From Gammaproteobacteria bacterium (GTDB lineage: Bacteria; Pseudomonadota; Gammaproteobacteria; Magnimaribacterales; TMED112): 29,817 nucleotides of DNA. Below are positions 7,976-18,464 of this stretch, in pieces. Within the stretch, counting starts at the first letter, position 1. Each line of letters begins with the position of its first letter. A program made the position numbers and the translations under genes. The notes under the pieces were generated by a model. It did not search any database, was not told the origin of the DNA, and was given only the letters and a program-made list of their open reading frames with translations. The DNA lies in assembly GCA_002684055.1 (NCBI GenBank), contig NYUL01000043.1, forward strand, positions 3,622 to 33,438, given 5' to 3'.

Positions 7976-10900
7976 TTATTTAACCTTTAGAATATTTTGA
8001 ACGGTTGAAAGTAGGTTGTCTTGTTCCTGAGTCTTATCTTCGTATTTACGATTTAAGATAGAGTAATTACTATTAGCATCAATTTTAGCAATAGCGTCTT
8101 CTTTGGCAAGGTTTAAAGCTCTAGTCAATTCAGTATGTATAGACGTAAATTTACTAAGCTTTGGTTCCATACCATTCTGTTGTGCAATACGGAATGCTTC
8201 ACGGAACTGTTTACCAGTTTGTGATTTCATTATCCGTTCTACTTCAGATTTAAAAAGCTTGTCTCTACCCATAATTCTATAAACCTCAGCTTGTTCCTTA
8301 ATGGACAGGTCAGTACCGCGACCATCAGTTTTTAGGTTTGGTCTGTGGTCATATTCAATATCAATCAAGAACTGTTTGACATCACTGATTTTTCCATTAA
8401 CTTTCCAAGGACTATACGTATTCCAAAGGCGGGTTAGAATTTCTTCAGGTGCATAATCTACAATCTTATCTCCATCAATCCAATCATATTGGTCAGGCAA
8501 AGTAGCTTTAAGAGGCGTTCTATTAGCCAGCATGGCATCAAGACGTTCTTCTACGACACGTAGATTAGGAGACATCAAACGAGTAAGTTCAGCCATCTGA
8601 CTTGCACCTGGCATCGTTGCTGCAGGAAGAAAGCTAGATGTCCATCTGTTAATAGCTCCGACATTACCATTAGCCATGTCATACAAAGGTTCAATACCAG
8701 CAAGCATTGATTTATCGGTAATGCTCGCACTAATGACAAAACCCATAGCACTAGCAAGTTGCTCAAAATCGCCAGCTGCTAACACATCAAAGTTATCCAT
8801 AATATCAGCAGTCAATGCTATCCAATCGGTAATAGCTCCAAGGTTGTCATAGCTAACCCATTTACCACCAGGTAGGCGGATAGAACGTGGTTTCCAGTCA
8901 AACTGTCTACGACCTTGCTGTTTCTGTCTGTCATAAATACCATTACCAGTGATATTTCCGTTAAGGAAAAGACCAATAGTTCCCATAACAGCAACAGTAC
9001 CTAATGCCTTACGGCCTTTCATTTCAGCACGGATAGAGTTATAAGCAATCTCTGCAGTCTCAGGATTAAATTCAATACCTTTTGACTTCAGAAGTTGCTC
9101 TGCTTTACCGGCAGGCAGTTGATCAAAGTTCTTACCAAACTGTGCAAGATCATCAATAAACAATGCCATTGGGCTATGAGATACAGCAAAACCCATCATG
9201 TTGATAGGTGTTTTAGTAAAGAGCAGGAAAGGTTTTAAAGCAGGAACACTACGAATAACACTAGACAAAGCATCGTTAGGAGCATTATCCAAGTTCATAG
9301 CAATTTCACCAGATGCCTTCTTAACAGCTTCGTCTGAGATGATTGCTCTACCTTGTTCATCTAGTTTCCAGATCTCCTTATATGCAGATTGAGCGACAGT
9401 ATCCATAGCATCAGCATCAATCTTGCCTTTAGCAACCAAATCAAATGCTTTACCACGAGCTTCTATATTGCCGATAACAGCCTGCGTAAAGCCGTCAGCA
9501 GCCTGCATAAGACGTGTTCCCATCCTCAACCACGGATGCTTAGCTAAGTCATCAATAGCCTCGATCTGAGCCATCATGGCTTGAGGACCATAATCACCCT
9601 CTAAAGCCTTTGCATCAGCAAAAGCATTCATGATTTCTAGTTGCTTATCATTCTGTTTAATGAGTGATTCACGACCAGCAACACCAGAGTAATTAGGGTC
9701 AATACCGGATCGACGTAAGGTCTCTCCGAAGTACTTCATGCCCTTACCTAGAGTATCCGTCATAGCCATGTATTGATACATGCCACGACGCATTGTATAT
9801 CCATCTCCTTTAATTAGAGCACCAGCCATAAGTGTTACTGGTTTCTCAACTAGAACTGCAGCATTAGCCAGCCCAGCTTTGATTGGTGTAGCGAGTGCAG
9901 ACAACGTAGAGTTATAAACGTTTGCCCAGAAACCTTGCATTACAACTGAAGGAATCTCTGGTTGACGATCAATAAATGCCTTACGTAAGACACCAGTTGA
10001 TTGACGCATATAATTGTTCAATGCATCCATAGTCTTAACAGAACCATCTGTATTCTCGTAAGCCAACAAAAGAGGACCAAGCATATTAGGTCTGGTTTCT
10101 TTTATCTCACGAAGTACATCAACAGTCTGTTTAGCTTCAGCTTGAAGTTGTGCAGTTATGTCAGCACCTTTCTTACGTAATTCCTCTGGTGATAGTTCTT
10201 TACCACCGCGACGGACAACATCAAGCATTTTTAGCAAGAACCCACGTTGCTTACCTGCCTCACCGTTAGCCACCATAAGCAGCTCTATGCGGTCAAGAAG
10301 TTGTTCTTGAGTTCTAGGTACAGCGGCAGTGCCTTCAGCGTATCTAGAGGCTTGTGCGAGGTCTGAGACCTGTCCAGCAATACTGGTACGAACCAAAGCA
10401 TCAGACTCTCCACCAAACTGCCTCATAGCTTCTTTCAGTGAAGCTTTAACAGCTTGAGCAGCCTTTGAGGACAACATCGGAGCACCTGTATCAGGGTTGA
10501 TACCGGTCTGATAACGCTTAAGTAGAGTGTCAAGCTCACTATTGGTCATGTATCCCATGTCCTTAGCAAGTTGTTCACCAGCATCTTTAATAGTCTTAGA
10601 GTTAATTACCTTGCCATCAGACAATCTATAACCATATTGATCTGCTTCTGACAATGAATCACGAAGACCTCTCATTACAGAGTCATATTCTTCTACACCT
10701 TCTAAAGCAAACTTCAGTGCAGGCTCAGTCATTACTGAGCCAAGGCGACCATATACAGTATCAAGGTTATTGTTAATCCTAACTAGGTCAACAGAAGCAC
10801 CAACAACACCTAGGTTGTCAGCAGATCGAATACCACTTTCCTCATATCCATACATATCATGGAGACCAAAGACTGGTTCGTCTAGGTTTTGTGACTTACT

Positions 10901-11800
10901 AAAATTGTAAGAACCCAAACTATCTAGATCATCAGAACGTTTAGCCGCACTATTGGCTACAACATCCTCAACATCATCTGCTATTTCTTCTGCATTCTTA
11001 GCTAGCCAGTTTTTAGCTTTCTCTGATTCAGGAATCCACTTAGTAGCATTCCTTACTTTACTTGAACCACGTAAGATGGTAGCAAATGAGCCAACAATAT
11101 CTCCAAAGAAACCTAATCCAGCACCTTCAGTTATATTCTTGATGCGTTTAACATCAGGCATATCACTATCGAGAGTAGCTATATCATCTGGTATCCATGC
11201 AAAGGTTTTAGGAAAACTCTTTTTCAGACTACCTGCAGCATTATGGTCTTCAGATAGTTCAGAGATACTGTCAACTGTTGCACCAGCTCCAGCACTAAAA
11301 GCAGTTGTACCTAACCACTTAACAAATGGATCAGCCAAAAGTTTTATTTTAGATGCTTTACTTGCAGCACCCAATACACCAATACCTGTCAGGGACAAAG
11401 CAATGGTAGGTACTACAAGACCAGAAATATCACGAACAGCTTGTGCTACATTATTGTCATGCTTACCAACCTTTTGTACATCAACACCAGGTATAAGGTT
11501 AACAGTATCAACAGCAAAGTCAGCAACACCTAAAGGGATAGCAGAGGCTAATTCACCGACGTCATCCATATCAAAGGTATCATCCTCTTCTACTTTTTCT
11601 TCTTCTTTTGGGTTCACTGCCGTAGCAGTCTCTTGCTGTGGTGATTGTGGACTAGGTGAAGATTGAGGTTGTTCTTCCTCAGCAGACATATCCGCTAGAT
11701 CATTGATTCGTTGCTCTTGTGAAGCTTGAATCACTTTCATCTCATCTTCATCTATTCCATCAGGTTCACCATTGAAGATTTGATCAATGGGATCTGTCAT
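7976..11800 (-). CDS. Large internal virion / ejection protein (T7 gp16 position)
   Basis: A 1274-aa protein in the place of T7 gp16 (1318 aa). The N-terminus (1-80) is acidic and disordered (EEEQPQSSPSPQSPQQE, KEEEKVEEDDTFDMDD). It is followed by hydrophobic stretches (residues 85-165, including VVPTIALSLTGIGVLGAASK) that could insert in the host membrane, then mostly helical sequence to the end. Unlike T7 gp16 it has no transglycosylase motif at its N-terminus; that domain sits at the end of the preceding gene product. Expected role: component of the core ejected into the periplasm and inner membrane to form the DNA translocation channel. The start overlaps the gp15-like gene by 4 nt. Confidence 0.82.
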   Translation of the reverse strand: MTDPIDQIFNGEPDGIDEDEMKVIQASQEQRINDLADMSAEEEQPQSSPSPQSPQQETATAVNPKEEEKVEEDDTFDMDDVGELASAIPLGVADFAVDTVNLIPGVDVQKVGKHDNNVAQAVRDISGLVVPTIALSLTGIGVLGAASKASKIKLLADPFVKWLGTTAFSAGAGATVDSISELSEDHNAAGSLKKSFPKTFAWIPDDIATLDSDMPDVKRIKNITEGAGLGFFGDIVGSFATILRGSSKVRNATKWIPESEKAKNWLAKNAEEIADDVEDVVANSAAKRSDDLDSLGSYNFSKSQNLDEPVFGLHDMYGYEESGIRSADNLGVVGASVDLVRINNNLDTVYGRLGSVMTEPALKFALEGVEEYDSVMRGLRDSLSEADQYGYRLSDGKVINSKTIKDAGEQLAKDMGYMTNSELDTLLKRYQTGINPDTGAPMLSSKAAQAVKASLKEAMRQFGGESDALVRTSIAGQVSDLAQASRYAEGTAAVPRTQEQLLDRIELLMVANGEAGKQRGFLLKMLDVVRRGGKELSPEELRKKGADITAQLQAEAKQTVDVLREIKETRPNMLGPLLLAYENTDGSVKTMDALNNYMRQSTGVLRKAFIDRQPEIPSVVMQGFWANVYNSTLSALATPIKAGLANAAVLVEKPVTLMAGALIKGDGYTMRRGMYQYMAMTDTLGKGMKYFGETLRRSGIDPNYSGVAGRESLIKQNDKQLEIMNAFADAKALEGDYGPQAMMAQIEAIDDLAKHPWLRMGTRLMQAADGFTQAVIGNIEARGKAFDLVAKGKIDADAMDTVAQSAYKEIWKLDEQGRAIISDEAVKKASGEIAMNLDNAPNDALSSVIRSVPALKPFLLFTKTPINMMGFAVSHSPMALFIDDLAQFGKNFDQLPAGKAEQLLKSKGIEFNPETAEIAYNSIRAEMKGRKALGTVAVMGTIGLFLNGNITGNGIYDRQKQQGRRQFDWKPRSIRLPGGKWVSYDNLGAITDWIALTADIMDNFDVLAAGDFEQLASAMGFVISASITDKSMLAGIEPLYDMANGNVGAINRWTSSFLPAATMPGASQMAELTRLMSPNLRVVEERLDAMLANRTPLKATLPDQYDWIDGDKIVDYAPEEILTRLWNTYSPWKVNGKISDVKQFLIDIEYDHRPNLKTDGRGTDLSIKEQAEVYRIMGRDKLFKSEVERIMKSQTGKQFREAFRIAQQNGMEPKLSKFTSIHTELTRALNLAKEDAIAKIDANSNYSILNRKYEDKTQEQDNLLSTVQNILKVK

Positions 11801-14277
11801 AGTTGTTGTGCGATAGAGGAACGCATTGTTCCAGGATCATTTAGTGCTTTTTTTCCGTAGCCATATTTACCAGCTGCCTTTAAAACTTTAGGCAAATAGT
11901 TTTTATTTTCATCACCTGCAGAAGGAATAGGATAAGGTCTATTATGATTAGGACCCGCATTGTACATATACAAGGCTGTATTTATATCAACTCCTTTTGT
12001 ATCCATAATATAACGCAGATACTTTGCTGCACCATCAATAGCTGAGACTGGATCAGTTACATCTACATCAAAATCAGACGCCGTACCAGGCATAAATTGA
12101 GTCAGACCTCTAGCACCAGAACTACTTACTGCATTAGGATTCCAACCACTTTCTGTTTCAATAAGACCAGCAATAATTGCCGGATCAATATTGTATTTAG
12201 AAGCAGCATTTTGTATAGTCTGTCCGTATCCACCAGGTACAGTTTCAGCATAGTATTTAGTTTGTCCAATCAAACCACGACTGCTACGAGCTGGTGTTTT
12301 AAATTGATTCAGTAGTCTCTGCTGTGTAGGAGATAGTTCATTCTGAATTATTTCCATAGCAGGACTTGCTGGTAATGCATCCATACCTTGCGCCTCCCTT
12401 GTTCTGTTTAATACTGTTAGTGGATCTACACCCTGTTGTTCTGCTACGTACTCAAGCTGAGGACTAGGTCTCCAACCTTGTTTGCCATATCCTTTACTAA
12501 ATGTGTCTAGTTCAGTCTTAGTAAACAGTGTTACTTCTTCCTTAGGATCTAGGTCAAGTGCATCTTTTCCATGTCGAGATAGAGTTTCATCTAATTGAAA
12601 TGTCTTTACCAACATATCCCTTTCATTAGCAGCATCATACTTTGGTACTGCAGTAGAATATGGATTGGAAGGATTAATAAGTGTACCGCTAGGAGTAAGC
12701 TCAGCAGCTTTAAATTCTTTGTCTAGTTGAGCATAAGCCAAGGCAGCAGGGTTTTCTTGCCCAGTAAGACTGTATTGATTAAGTAGTTCATGGAAGCGTG
12801 CTTTTTGTTTGGCAACCATAAACCCAATAGCTGGAAAGTTACCTATTGCACTGACAACCTTGGCTGGTTTCTTAACCATATCCTCAATAGCTGCGTCATA
12901 GGTTTTGAAGTTGTTTGTATCCTTACGTAGCTTGGCTATTCCTTGCGCTGTACTGAGATATGTCCTTTGAAGTTGTGGATCAAAATTCTTTAGACGTTCA
13001 GGTGTAAGCAGATTCATTTTGATCAGATCTTCAATCTGATCCTTCTGCTTTTCTCTTGTCTTAGCATCAACTGAGTTCTTTTTAAAAACAAGTAACTCAC
13101 GACTTTCATAGCCAAATCTATCTAAAATTAAATTGTAAGCCTCGTCAATTTGCTTATCAGTATGACCATCAGGGTCACCATCTCTGAATGCATCTACAAA
13201 CTGCTGTTCAAATTGTTTAGCCTCAACTTCACGTTGAGCTTCGGATTCGTTGAAAATCTGTCTAGCTTCTGCAGCAACCTGACGTTCAATCAGTTTAAAC
13301 TTAGGAGCATGATGTTCACCATAAGTACGACCTTTAGGATCGCCAGGGATAAGTTGTTTCTTCATGTTCTCTACATCAGTAGCAGACAACATTCCGGCTT
13401 GACGTAGCTCAGTTACACGAACATTCCAGAGATCCCATGCACCTGCATATCCAAGAGGATTGCCGTTTCTGTCTAATGTATTACGAGTAGCATCTAAGAA
13501 TGCTGAAATATCCAGATCCAATTCTAGATTCTTAGCTGCATCATCCTGACGCATTGCTGAATCATCGATATTATTTTGCTTAGACCATGCAGTAACTGCC
13601 CTAGCCTGAGCTTCAATCATCTTTGGATAGATTGTATTAGCTAAGAACTGTGGTGGAAGATCTAGGACATTATTACGCTTTGCCCACTCTTTTGTTTCTT
13701 GCCTCAATGCAGAAATATAAGAAGCTCGATCTGGATATTTATTGCGACTTAAAGCAGCTGTCATTTCAGCTGGATAACCTGCAACTGCTGCTCCAACAAA
13801 AACTTTGGCCTGCTGGACATTACTAAAAGCAGTGCTTTTTCCAACAGCTGATGATGCTTCGTAGTTCTCGCCGTTTTCACCTAAAATACCTGCCTCAACA
13901 TTTGCAGCAGTATGTGCTTGATCTTTAGCTGTTTCCATGTTTTTATCATGGTCACTCGTATCAAGCTTGCCCATTAAAAATTGCTCCATTGCCTGAGCAG
14001 ACTTTTCAGCTTTTTCTTCTTCTTGCTTTTCTTTTACAATATCACCTACAAAATCTGTAAGCTTATTAGAAAATTTACTCAGTGCTATTAGATCATTACC
14101 AGAATCCTGTGCATTCTGAATACGTACTGTATTATTACGATCAATTTGAGCAAGTGCTTCTTGTTCAGCTCTAGCAAGTCTTTGGTTTCTACGGTCTAGT
14201 GTTTTAGTGTAGTCAATCTGCCTTACTGGAGCAAACCCTTCACCAGCAAAATTATCATCAAATTGTAGTTGTTCCAT
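11797..14277 (-). CDS. Internal core protein (T7 gp15 position) with C-terminal lytic transglycosylase domain
   Basis: The 826-aa product has residues 1-680 mostly helical and charged, the ejection-core type. The last 140 residues are a soluble lytic transglycosylase (SLT, lysozyme-like) domain: the motif IAGLIETESGWNPNAVSSSG with catalytic Glu709 (ETES), then GARGLTQFMPGTA, and the conserved ALYMYNAGP. In T7 gp15 is 747 aa without this domain and the SLT domain starts gp16. It cleaves peptidoglycan locally so the core can cross the cell wall. The 2-nt gap to the upstream gp14-like gene and 4-nt overlap with the gp16-like gene indicate a single translation unit. Confidence 0.88.
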   Translation of the reverse strand: MEQLQFDDNFAGEGFAPVRQIDYTKTLDRRNQRLARAEQEALAQIDRNNTVRIQNAQDSGNDLIALSKFSNKLTDFVGDIVKEKQEEEKAEKSAQAMEQFLMGKLDTSDHDKNMETAKDQAHTAANVEAGILGENGENYEASSAVGKSTAFSNVQQAKVFVGAAVAGYPAEMTAALSRNKYPDRASYISALRQETKEWAKRNNVLDLPPQFLANTIYPKMIEAQARAVTAWSKQNNIDDSAMRQDDAAKNLELDLDISAFLDATRNTLDRNGNPLGYAGAWDLWNVRVTELRQAGMLSATDVENMKKQLIPGDPKGRTYGEHHAPKFKLIERQVAAEARQIFNESEAQREVEAKQFEQQFVDAFRDGDPDGHTDKQIDEAYNLILDRFGYESRELLVFKKNSVDAKTREKQKDQIEDLIKMNLLTPERLKNFDPQLQRTYLSTAQGIAKLRKDTNNFKTYDAAIEDMVKKPAKVVSAIGNFPAIGFMVAKQKARFHELLNQYSLTGQENPAALAYAQLDKEFKAAELTPSGTLINPSNPYSTAVPKYDAANERDMLVKTFQLDETLSRHGKDALDLDPKEEVTLFTKTELDTFSKGYGKQGWRPSPQLEYVAEQQGVDPLTVLNRTREAQGMDALPASPAMEIIQNELSPTQQRLLNQFKTPARSSRGLIGQTKYYAETVPGGYGQTIQNAASKYNIDPAIIAGLIETESGWNPNAVSSSGARGLTQFMPGTASDFDVDVTDPVSAIDGAAKYLRYIMDTKGVDINTALYMYNAGPNHNRPYPIPSAGDENKNYLPKVLKAAGKYGYGKKALNDPGTMRSSIAQQL

Positions 14278-14279
14278 GA

Positions 14280-14948
14280 TTATTTTTGAGGACCACTTTG
14301 AGGACCAAATTGTTTATAGGTTTTAGCGCCATCAACACCCGCACCTAACAAGCCAGCCGCCAAAGATAGTCCAGACGGACCTTGCCTCATTACAGGCGCA
14401 GGAGGTGCCACACCAAGTTCAGGGGCAAAAGCAACTTGTGAGTATGCTTCATTTTGTGCAGATGTTAGTTTACGGTTAATCGCACCAGTCCTAGCCTCGA
14501 AAGCAGACTGTGCTCCTAATAAACTCTCAGCCATAATCGCTTGATTGCGACCAAATTGTGAAACAACATCAGTGTCAAGACGTTGAGTAGATTGTCCAGT
14601 TCTTCCTGAAGCTGCCATTTTTCCAGAACTCTGTGCAAGTTTGACCAGTTGGTTCTGTTGAGCAAACCCTGCTTTCTTATAAATATTATTCAGACGTTGT
14701 TGTTCTGAAACATAAGCACGGTTAGCTGCTGCATCATTTTCTATTGTTTGTCTTTTGTACTGACCAACTTGAAGAGCATACCTCTCACGTTCGCGTTTCC
14801 AATTGGCTTCACGGACTTTTAATTGATACTTGTAGTTTCTAATAGATCCTTCATTTTGAGCACTAGCCGCAGCTGATGCAGACTGGTGAGAGCCAACTGC
14901 AGCCATTGCACCGCTTGCTACTGTTAGTGCTGTTACGGGTTCACACAT
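14280..14948 (-). CDS. Internal virion protein (T7 gp14-like)
   Basis: A 222-aa protein (T7 gp14 is 196 aa). The N-terminus is small-residue rich and hydrophobic (VTALTVASGAMAAVG), followed by a long Ala/Gln/Arg-rich helical region (residues 30-170, for example RNYKYQLKVREANWKRERER and YKRQTIENDAAANRAY), then a Gly/Ala segment (SLAAGLLGAGVDGAKTY). This is the layout of gp14-type core proteins that form the outer-membrane pore during ejection. It begins 16 nt inside the end of the preceding gene, starting MCEPVTALT; MCEPVT- and MCDPVT-type starts are frequent in this family in my memory. Function is inferred from synteny and composition. Confidence 0.82.
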   Translation of the reverse strand: MCEPVTALTVASGAMAAVGSHQSASAAASAQNEGSIRNYKYQLKVREANWKRERERYALQVGQYKRQTIENDAAANRAYVSEQQRLNNIYKKAGFAQQNQLVKLAQSSGKMAASGRTGQSTQRLDTDVVSQFGRNQAIMAESLLGAQSAFEARTGAINRKLTSAQNEAYSQVAFAPELGVAPPAPVMRQGPSGLSLAAGLLGAGVDGAKTYKQFGPQSGPQK

Positions 14949-15373
14949 TTACTAAATTCTATAAAGGTTAGATTATTAGGTCCGTATTTAATCTCTCTTA
15001 AGAACTCGAACCCAAGGAACTTAAGTAATTTTAGGTGAACAGTATTTCTTTTATCAACAATGTTCCATAGTTTTGGCTCTGGTCTACTGTCAATAAATCG
15101 TTTTGCTTCTCTGGCAAACGTAATAGGGTAGTCATGAATAGCAGGTGTACATAACATCCACACTGCTCCTTCATCTGTTACGCCAGCTATACCGGCAGTC
15201 TTGCCGTTAGGCACCGTGAAATAGACGCAGAAGCCTTTCTGAGAGGCTAGAGGTATATGAATGGTAGGTATATGACCATGCCCTTCTATAACCTCTCTAG
15301 CGTCGTCTGGTCGTAGGTTAGAAGCGACCTGATAGGCAGCCTCTAACGTACAAGGATGGATAAATTTAGACAC
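14933..15373 (-). CDS. T7 gp13-like virion protein with acetyltransferase-like fold
   Basis: A 146-aa protein with a GTG start at 15373, set in an 8-nt overlap (GTGTCTAA) with the gp12 stop. Residues 95-130 align by eye with T7 gp13 (138 aa): LWNIVDKRNTVHLKLLKFLG here against a T7 segment of the form LWNYV..GNT.H..FLK..G. The N-terminal part (Y14..A, R21 P..A.EVIEGHG) and the central strands (GKTAGIAGVTDEGAVWMLCT) fit a small GNAT-like fold. In T7, gp13 is needed for virion assembly but is not a stable major component. No acetyl-CoA P-loop (Q/RxxGxG/A) is evident, so enzymatic activity is doubtful. Confidence 0.8.
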   Translation of the reverse strand: MSKFIHPCTLEAAYQVASNLRPDDAREVIEGHGHIPTIHIPLASQKGFCVYFTVPNGKTAGIAGVTDEGAVWMLCTPAIHDYPITFAREAKRFIDSRPEPKLWNIVDKRNTVHLKLLKFLGFEFLREIKYGPNNLTFIEFSKCVNP

Positions 15374-18300
15374 GTTTGTAATAACGGTTAGTATAGTCTC
15401 CTTCCCATCTCAAAGAATAGATGATACAAGGAAGATTAAAATCACTTCTAATTGAAATATTGATATTAGTATTACGATCGTAAACAGGTACCGTCTGTTC
15501 TTGTTCTAATGCAATTGGGTAATCCCTTTCAGCATCTCCAGCTATACCACCATCTGCATATGGCTGTTCATACAATATTTTATAGTCATCTTCAGGTTTA
15601 CCAGTCCTTTTAATATCAACATAGTAAGCACCTACTGCACCATGATTGATCTTGTACCTATGCATGGTAAGTGATGCTGTGGTATCAGAACGGAACTCCG
15701 AACCTATTGTAGAAGTTACATAGTATTTTGGTAGATCAACTTGACAGTTATATTTGATTCCTGTGATATTATGTGGCGAACCATCAGAATATTTAGTAGA
15801 GACACTAGGTACAATGGTTTCGTTGCTAGTAAGTTCCCACGGTATGTTTTCTTCTTTTAGATCGTTCTTCCAGTAGTCAACAAACTCTGTCATATTATCT
15901 AGTGAAGATGCTGCACTATTGAATGCTCCAACATCTAATGATGTGTAATAACATTCGGTTGCATTTGCATTTACTTTACTATTTCCTGTAATTACGTACA
16001 TCTTGTCATCTTTAAAGAAGTGATGCTTTACAGGATGTGGAAATTCAAACCTTACCCAAGCTGTTTGTTGATCACTTTGGCTGCTATCTTTTAAGTAGAT
16101 ATAGACCCACATGATCTTACCTAAATCAATATCTTCTTGAACTCTATTTTTTGCTATAGGCAAAGGTCTAGTGTATGCTAGTAAATTATAAGTTCTAGAA
16201 GATGAAGCGTAAGTATATCCCTTATTGAATTTAGCTTGAATAATTTTACTACGTTCATTGACATCAACCTGACCACGATCAAACACGTTTGTCATTTCAT
16301 ACATACGTGTCGCTTCACTACTGGTTACAAAGCTAATGTTAGTACTGAGCATTTGCGGAGTACTATTAGGCTCGAAATCGTATCCTGCTATTTGAGTAAC
16401 AGTAACAGTATTCGGTGATAGAATATCTGCTGAGGTAAAGAATTGATATTGTGATTTACTTCCAAATACTACTAGACCATTGTTAGTTACAATACTATCA
16501 TAAAGTGGATCTGTCTTACTAGAGTTTGCAATAATATCAATAGGGTCTGTTACTGATGTGGTAAGTGCTGTTTGTGGAAATAAATCAATAATATTTTCAG
16601 CTGTACTAGTGATAATAGTTCCAGCTGTAGTCAGAAGTATCAGTCTATTTTTAAAGAAATTGAGTGCTGTAATTTTAGCTTCATCCTCAGTAAAACTAGG
16701 ATTAAACGAAGCATCACCTGCGGTACGTTTTTTCCAATTAATCCTAGATACAACAAAACCTGCACCTGTACTAGTAATAGCATGTGGCATAGTTTTATTT
16801 CTAAACTCATCACTATCAAATGGTTTACCTATTTCTACCCAATAACCCTGTCCTGAGTTCTCAATGAGGATGTCCTCTACTTTTTCATCAGGTATAGTAT
16901 TACCATTTTCAACTTTATATGTAATACCTGGATTAGAATTTAAAAATTTAAAATAGGCATCGTCTTTGTCACTAAAGGAGTTCAGTACTTTGACTTGAAA
17001 TAAAGGACTACATTCCAGAGGCAGATTAGCTATGTTGTTAACGTAAGCAATTGGTACATTATCGTCTTCTTTTTTTTCACTATTTAAGATATTAAAAAGA
17101 TCCATCTCAGACGATTGGATTAGAAACGCCCTTTGAGATTCTAGGTAAATACCATTACCTATTACTTCTACCTTATCAAACAGTTTTTCTTCGTCAACAA
17201 GAGCATCCCTTGCAGTATCTTCAGCAACTATATTATTCTTTAAAGATGCTAGAATTTCTTGAATAGAAACAAAATCAGTTGTTGGTAACGTATTTCCATT
17301 AGCATCTTCTATTTCATTATTAATTGTGAAACCATTTGTAGGTCTGTAGGTAGTGTCTACATCTGTTACTTCTAACCACAGGTCAAAAAAGTTGCGACCT
17401 TCAGCAGTACCAGCTACATCATCCCTCTTAACTCTACATTTGAAACGGATAACATCACCTTTTTTATATTTATCACCACCATCAATGATCTTTAATTGAA
17501 CAATATCATACTTACAAGTTGCTATAGTCTCATCTTCTACGGGTACTGTTTGCTGCCCTCTAAGTCTAAATTCAATTTGAACCGGAACTCTACCTGACTT
17601 GATTTCTAGATTCTCACCATCTTGGTCTGGATCAAGAGTGTTAGATCCTAATATTCTCTGCCCCGCATCATTGAAAGATGTCCCCTCGAACGTATATTGA
17701 GCTTGATTATAAATACAAGCAGGCTGATTGAATTCATTTATTTTCTTATTATTATTTAATTTGTTGGTTGAAAGTACACTAAGACTAGTGACTTTTCGTA
17801 CAACCTTGTCTACCGAAACATCAAGCTTGTTTAATTCATTAAATTGAAGTTCATAGGTTCTAGTATTATCAAATACTTTCGCCTCAATGAAAGCGTAGAA
17901 GTGGTTTTTTTCCTGTTCGGTGGGACTAGGATTATTAAGCCTAGGTCTAATAGCAGGATTTGTAATGAGAATATTATCTTTAACACTTACATATTTGAGT
18001 GCCTTTCGATTCCTTTTGTCTAAATAGAAATCACCGTCGTATGATCTACTAAAGTCCTCAAAGGTGAGAGGTATTTCAGTATTTTTCCTATAAATTTGAA
18101 GCTCACTTTCTACTTCGTCTTTTGTGTAAAACCTACCTGGCTCCACAGCTTTCTTAGAATATAAAACTGGCTCAGGATTACCATCAAAGTCCCAAAAATA
18201 AACTTTACCAGTAGTCTCGATATATCCGATAAAGTCAGTGGATTTACCTACATCATTCTTTCTTGTAAATTCAATCCAAGTTCCATTACCTGATATATCC

Positions 18301-18464
18301 TCTAATTTTTCAATCCATTTTAAACCTGGCCTTTTGCGTAGACCATATGTCACATCAGGCAGAAAGTTAACACAGTCCTTTACTTGACCAGGTTTCTTTA
18401 GTTCATCCGGTTGTTCATTAATTCCACCAAAAAAGTTAGGAACTAGTTGTGATACTGCTGTCAT
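15366..18464 (-). CDS. Tail tubular protein B / nozzle (T7 gp12-like)
   Basis: A 1032-aa protein, larger than T7 gp12 (794 aa). The N-terminus matches the nozzle family: QLVPNFFGGINEQPDELK, VKDCVNFLPDVTYGLRKRPG. The C-terminal part contains the expected blade-type beta sequence (TIVPSVSTKYSDGSPHNITG, then YKINHGAVGAYYVDIKRTG, ending LRWEGDYTNRYYKRV). It forms the hexameric tail nozzle below the gp11 ring and holds the fibres. The extra ~240 residues probably sit in the middle (residues 200-520), which is rich in Asp/Asn/Lys and looks inserted relative to T7; this is inference. It overlaps gp11 by ATGA and gp13 by 8 nt. Confidence 0.92.
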   Translation of the reverse strand: MTAVSQLVPNFFGGINEQPDELKKPGQVKDCVNFLPDVTYGLRKRPGLKWIEKLEDISGNGTWIEFTRKNDVGKSTDFIGYIETTGKVYFWDFDGNPEPVLYSKKAVEPGRFYTKDEVESELQIYRKNTEIPLTFEDFSRSYDGDFYLDKRNRKALKYVSVKDNILITNPAIRPRLNNPSPTEQEKNHFYAFIEAKVFDNTRTYELQFNELNKLDVSVDKVVRKVTSLSVLSTNKLNNNKKINEFNQPACIYNQAQYTFEGTSFNDAGQRILGSNTLDPDQDGENLEIKSGRVPVQIEFRLRGQQTVPVEDETIATCKYDIVQLKIIDGGDKYKKGDVIRFKCRVKRDDVAGTAEGRNFFDLWLEVTDVDTTYRPTNGFTINNEIEDANGNTLPTTDFVSIQEILASLKNNIVAEDTARDALVDEEKLFDKVEVIGNGIYLESQRAFLIQSSEMDLFNILNSEKKEDDNVPIAYVNNIANLPLECSPLFQVKVLNSFSDKDDAYFKFLNSNPGITYKVENGNTIPDEKVEDILIENSGQGYWVEIGKPFDSDEFRNKTMPHAITSTGAGFVVSRINWKKRTAGDASFNPSFTEDEAKITALNFFKNRLILLTTAGTIITSTAENIIDLFPQTALTTSVTDPIDIIANSSKTDPLYDSIVTNNGLVVFGSKSQYQFFTSADILSPNTVTVTQIAGYDFEPNSTPQMLSTNISFVTSSEATRMYEMTNVFDRGQVDVNERSKIIQAKFNKGYTYASSSRTYNLLAYTRPLPIAKNRVQEDIDLGKIMWVYIYLKDSSQSDQQTAWVRFEFPHPVKHHFFKDDKMYVITGNSKVNANATECYYTSLDVGAFNSAASSLDNMTEFVDYWKNDLKEENIPWELTSNETIVPSVSTKYSDGSPHNITGIKYNCQVDLPKYYVTSTIGSEFRSDTTASLTMHRYKINHGAVGAYYVDIKRTGKPEDDYKILYEQPYADGGIAGDAERDYPIALEQEQTVPVYDRNTNINISIRSDFNLPCIIYSLRWEGDYTNRYYKRV

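Noticed and set aside
10953..11666. 237-aa plus-strand open frame
   Set aside because: It lies wholly opposite the strongly supported gp16-like gene, has no RBS or family resemblance, and its composition mirrors the antisense of acidic and Gln-rich codons.
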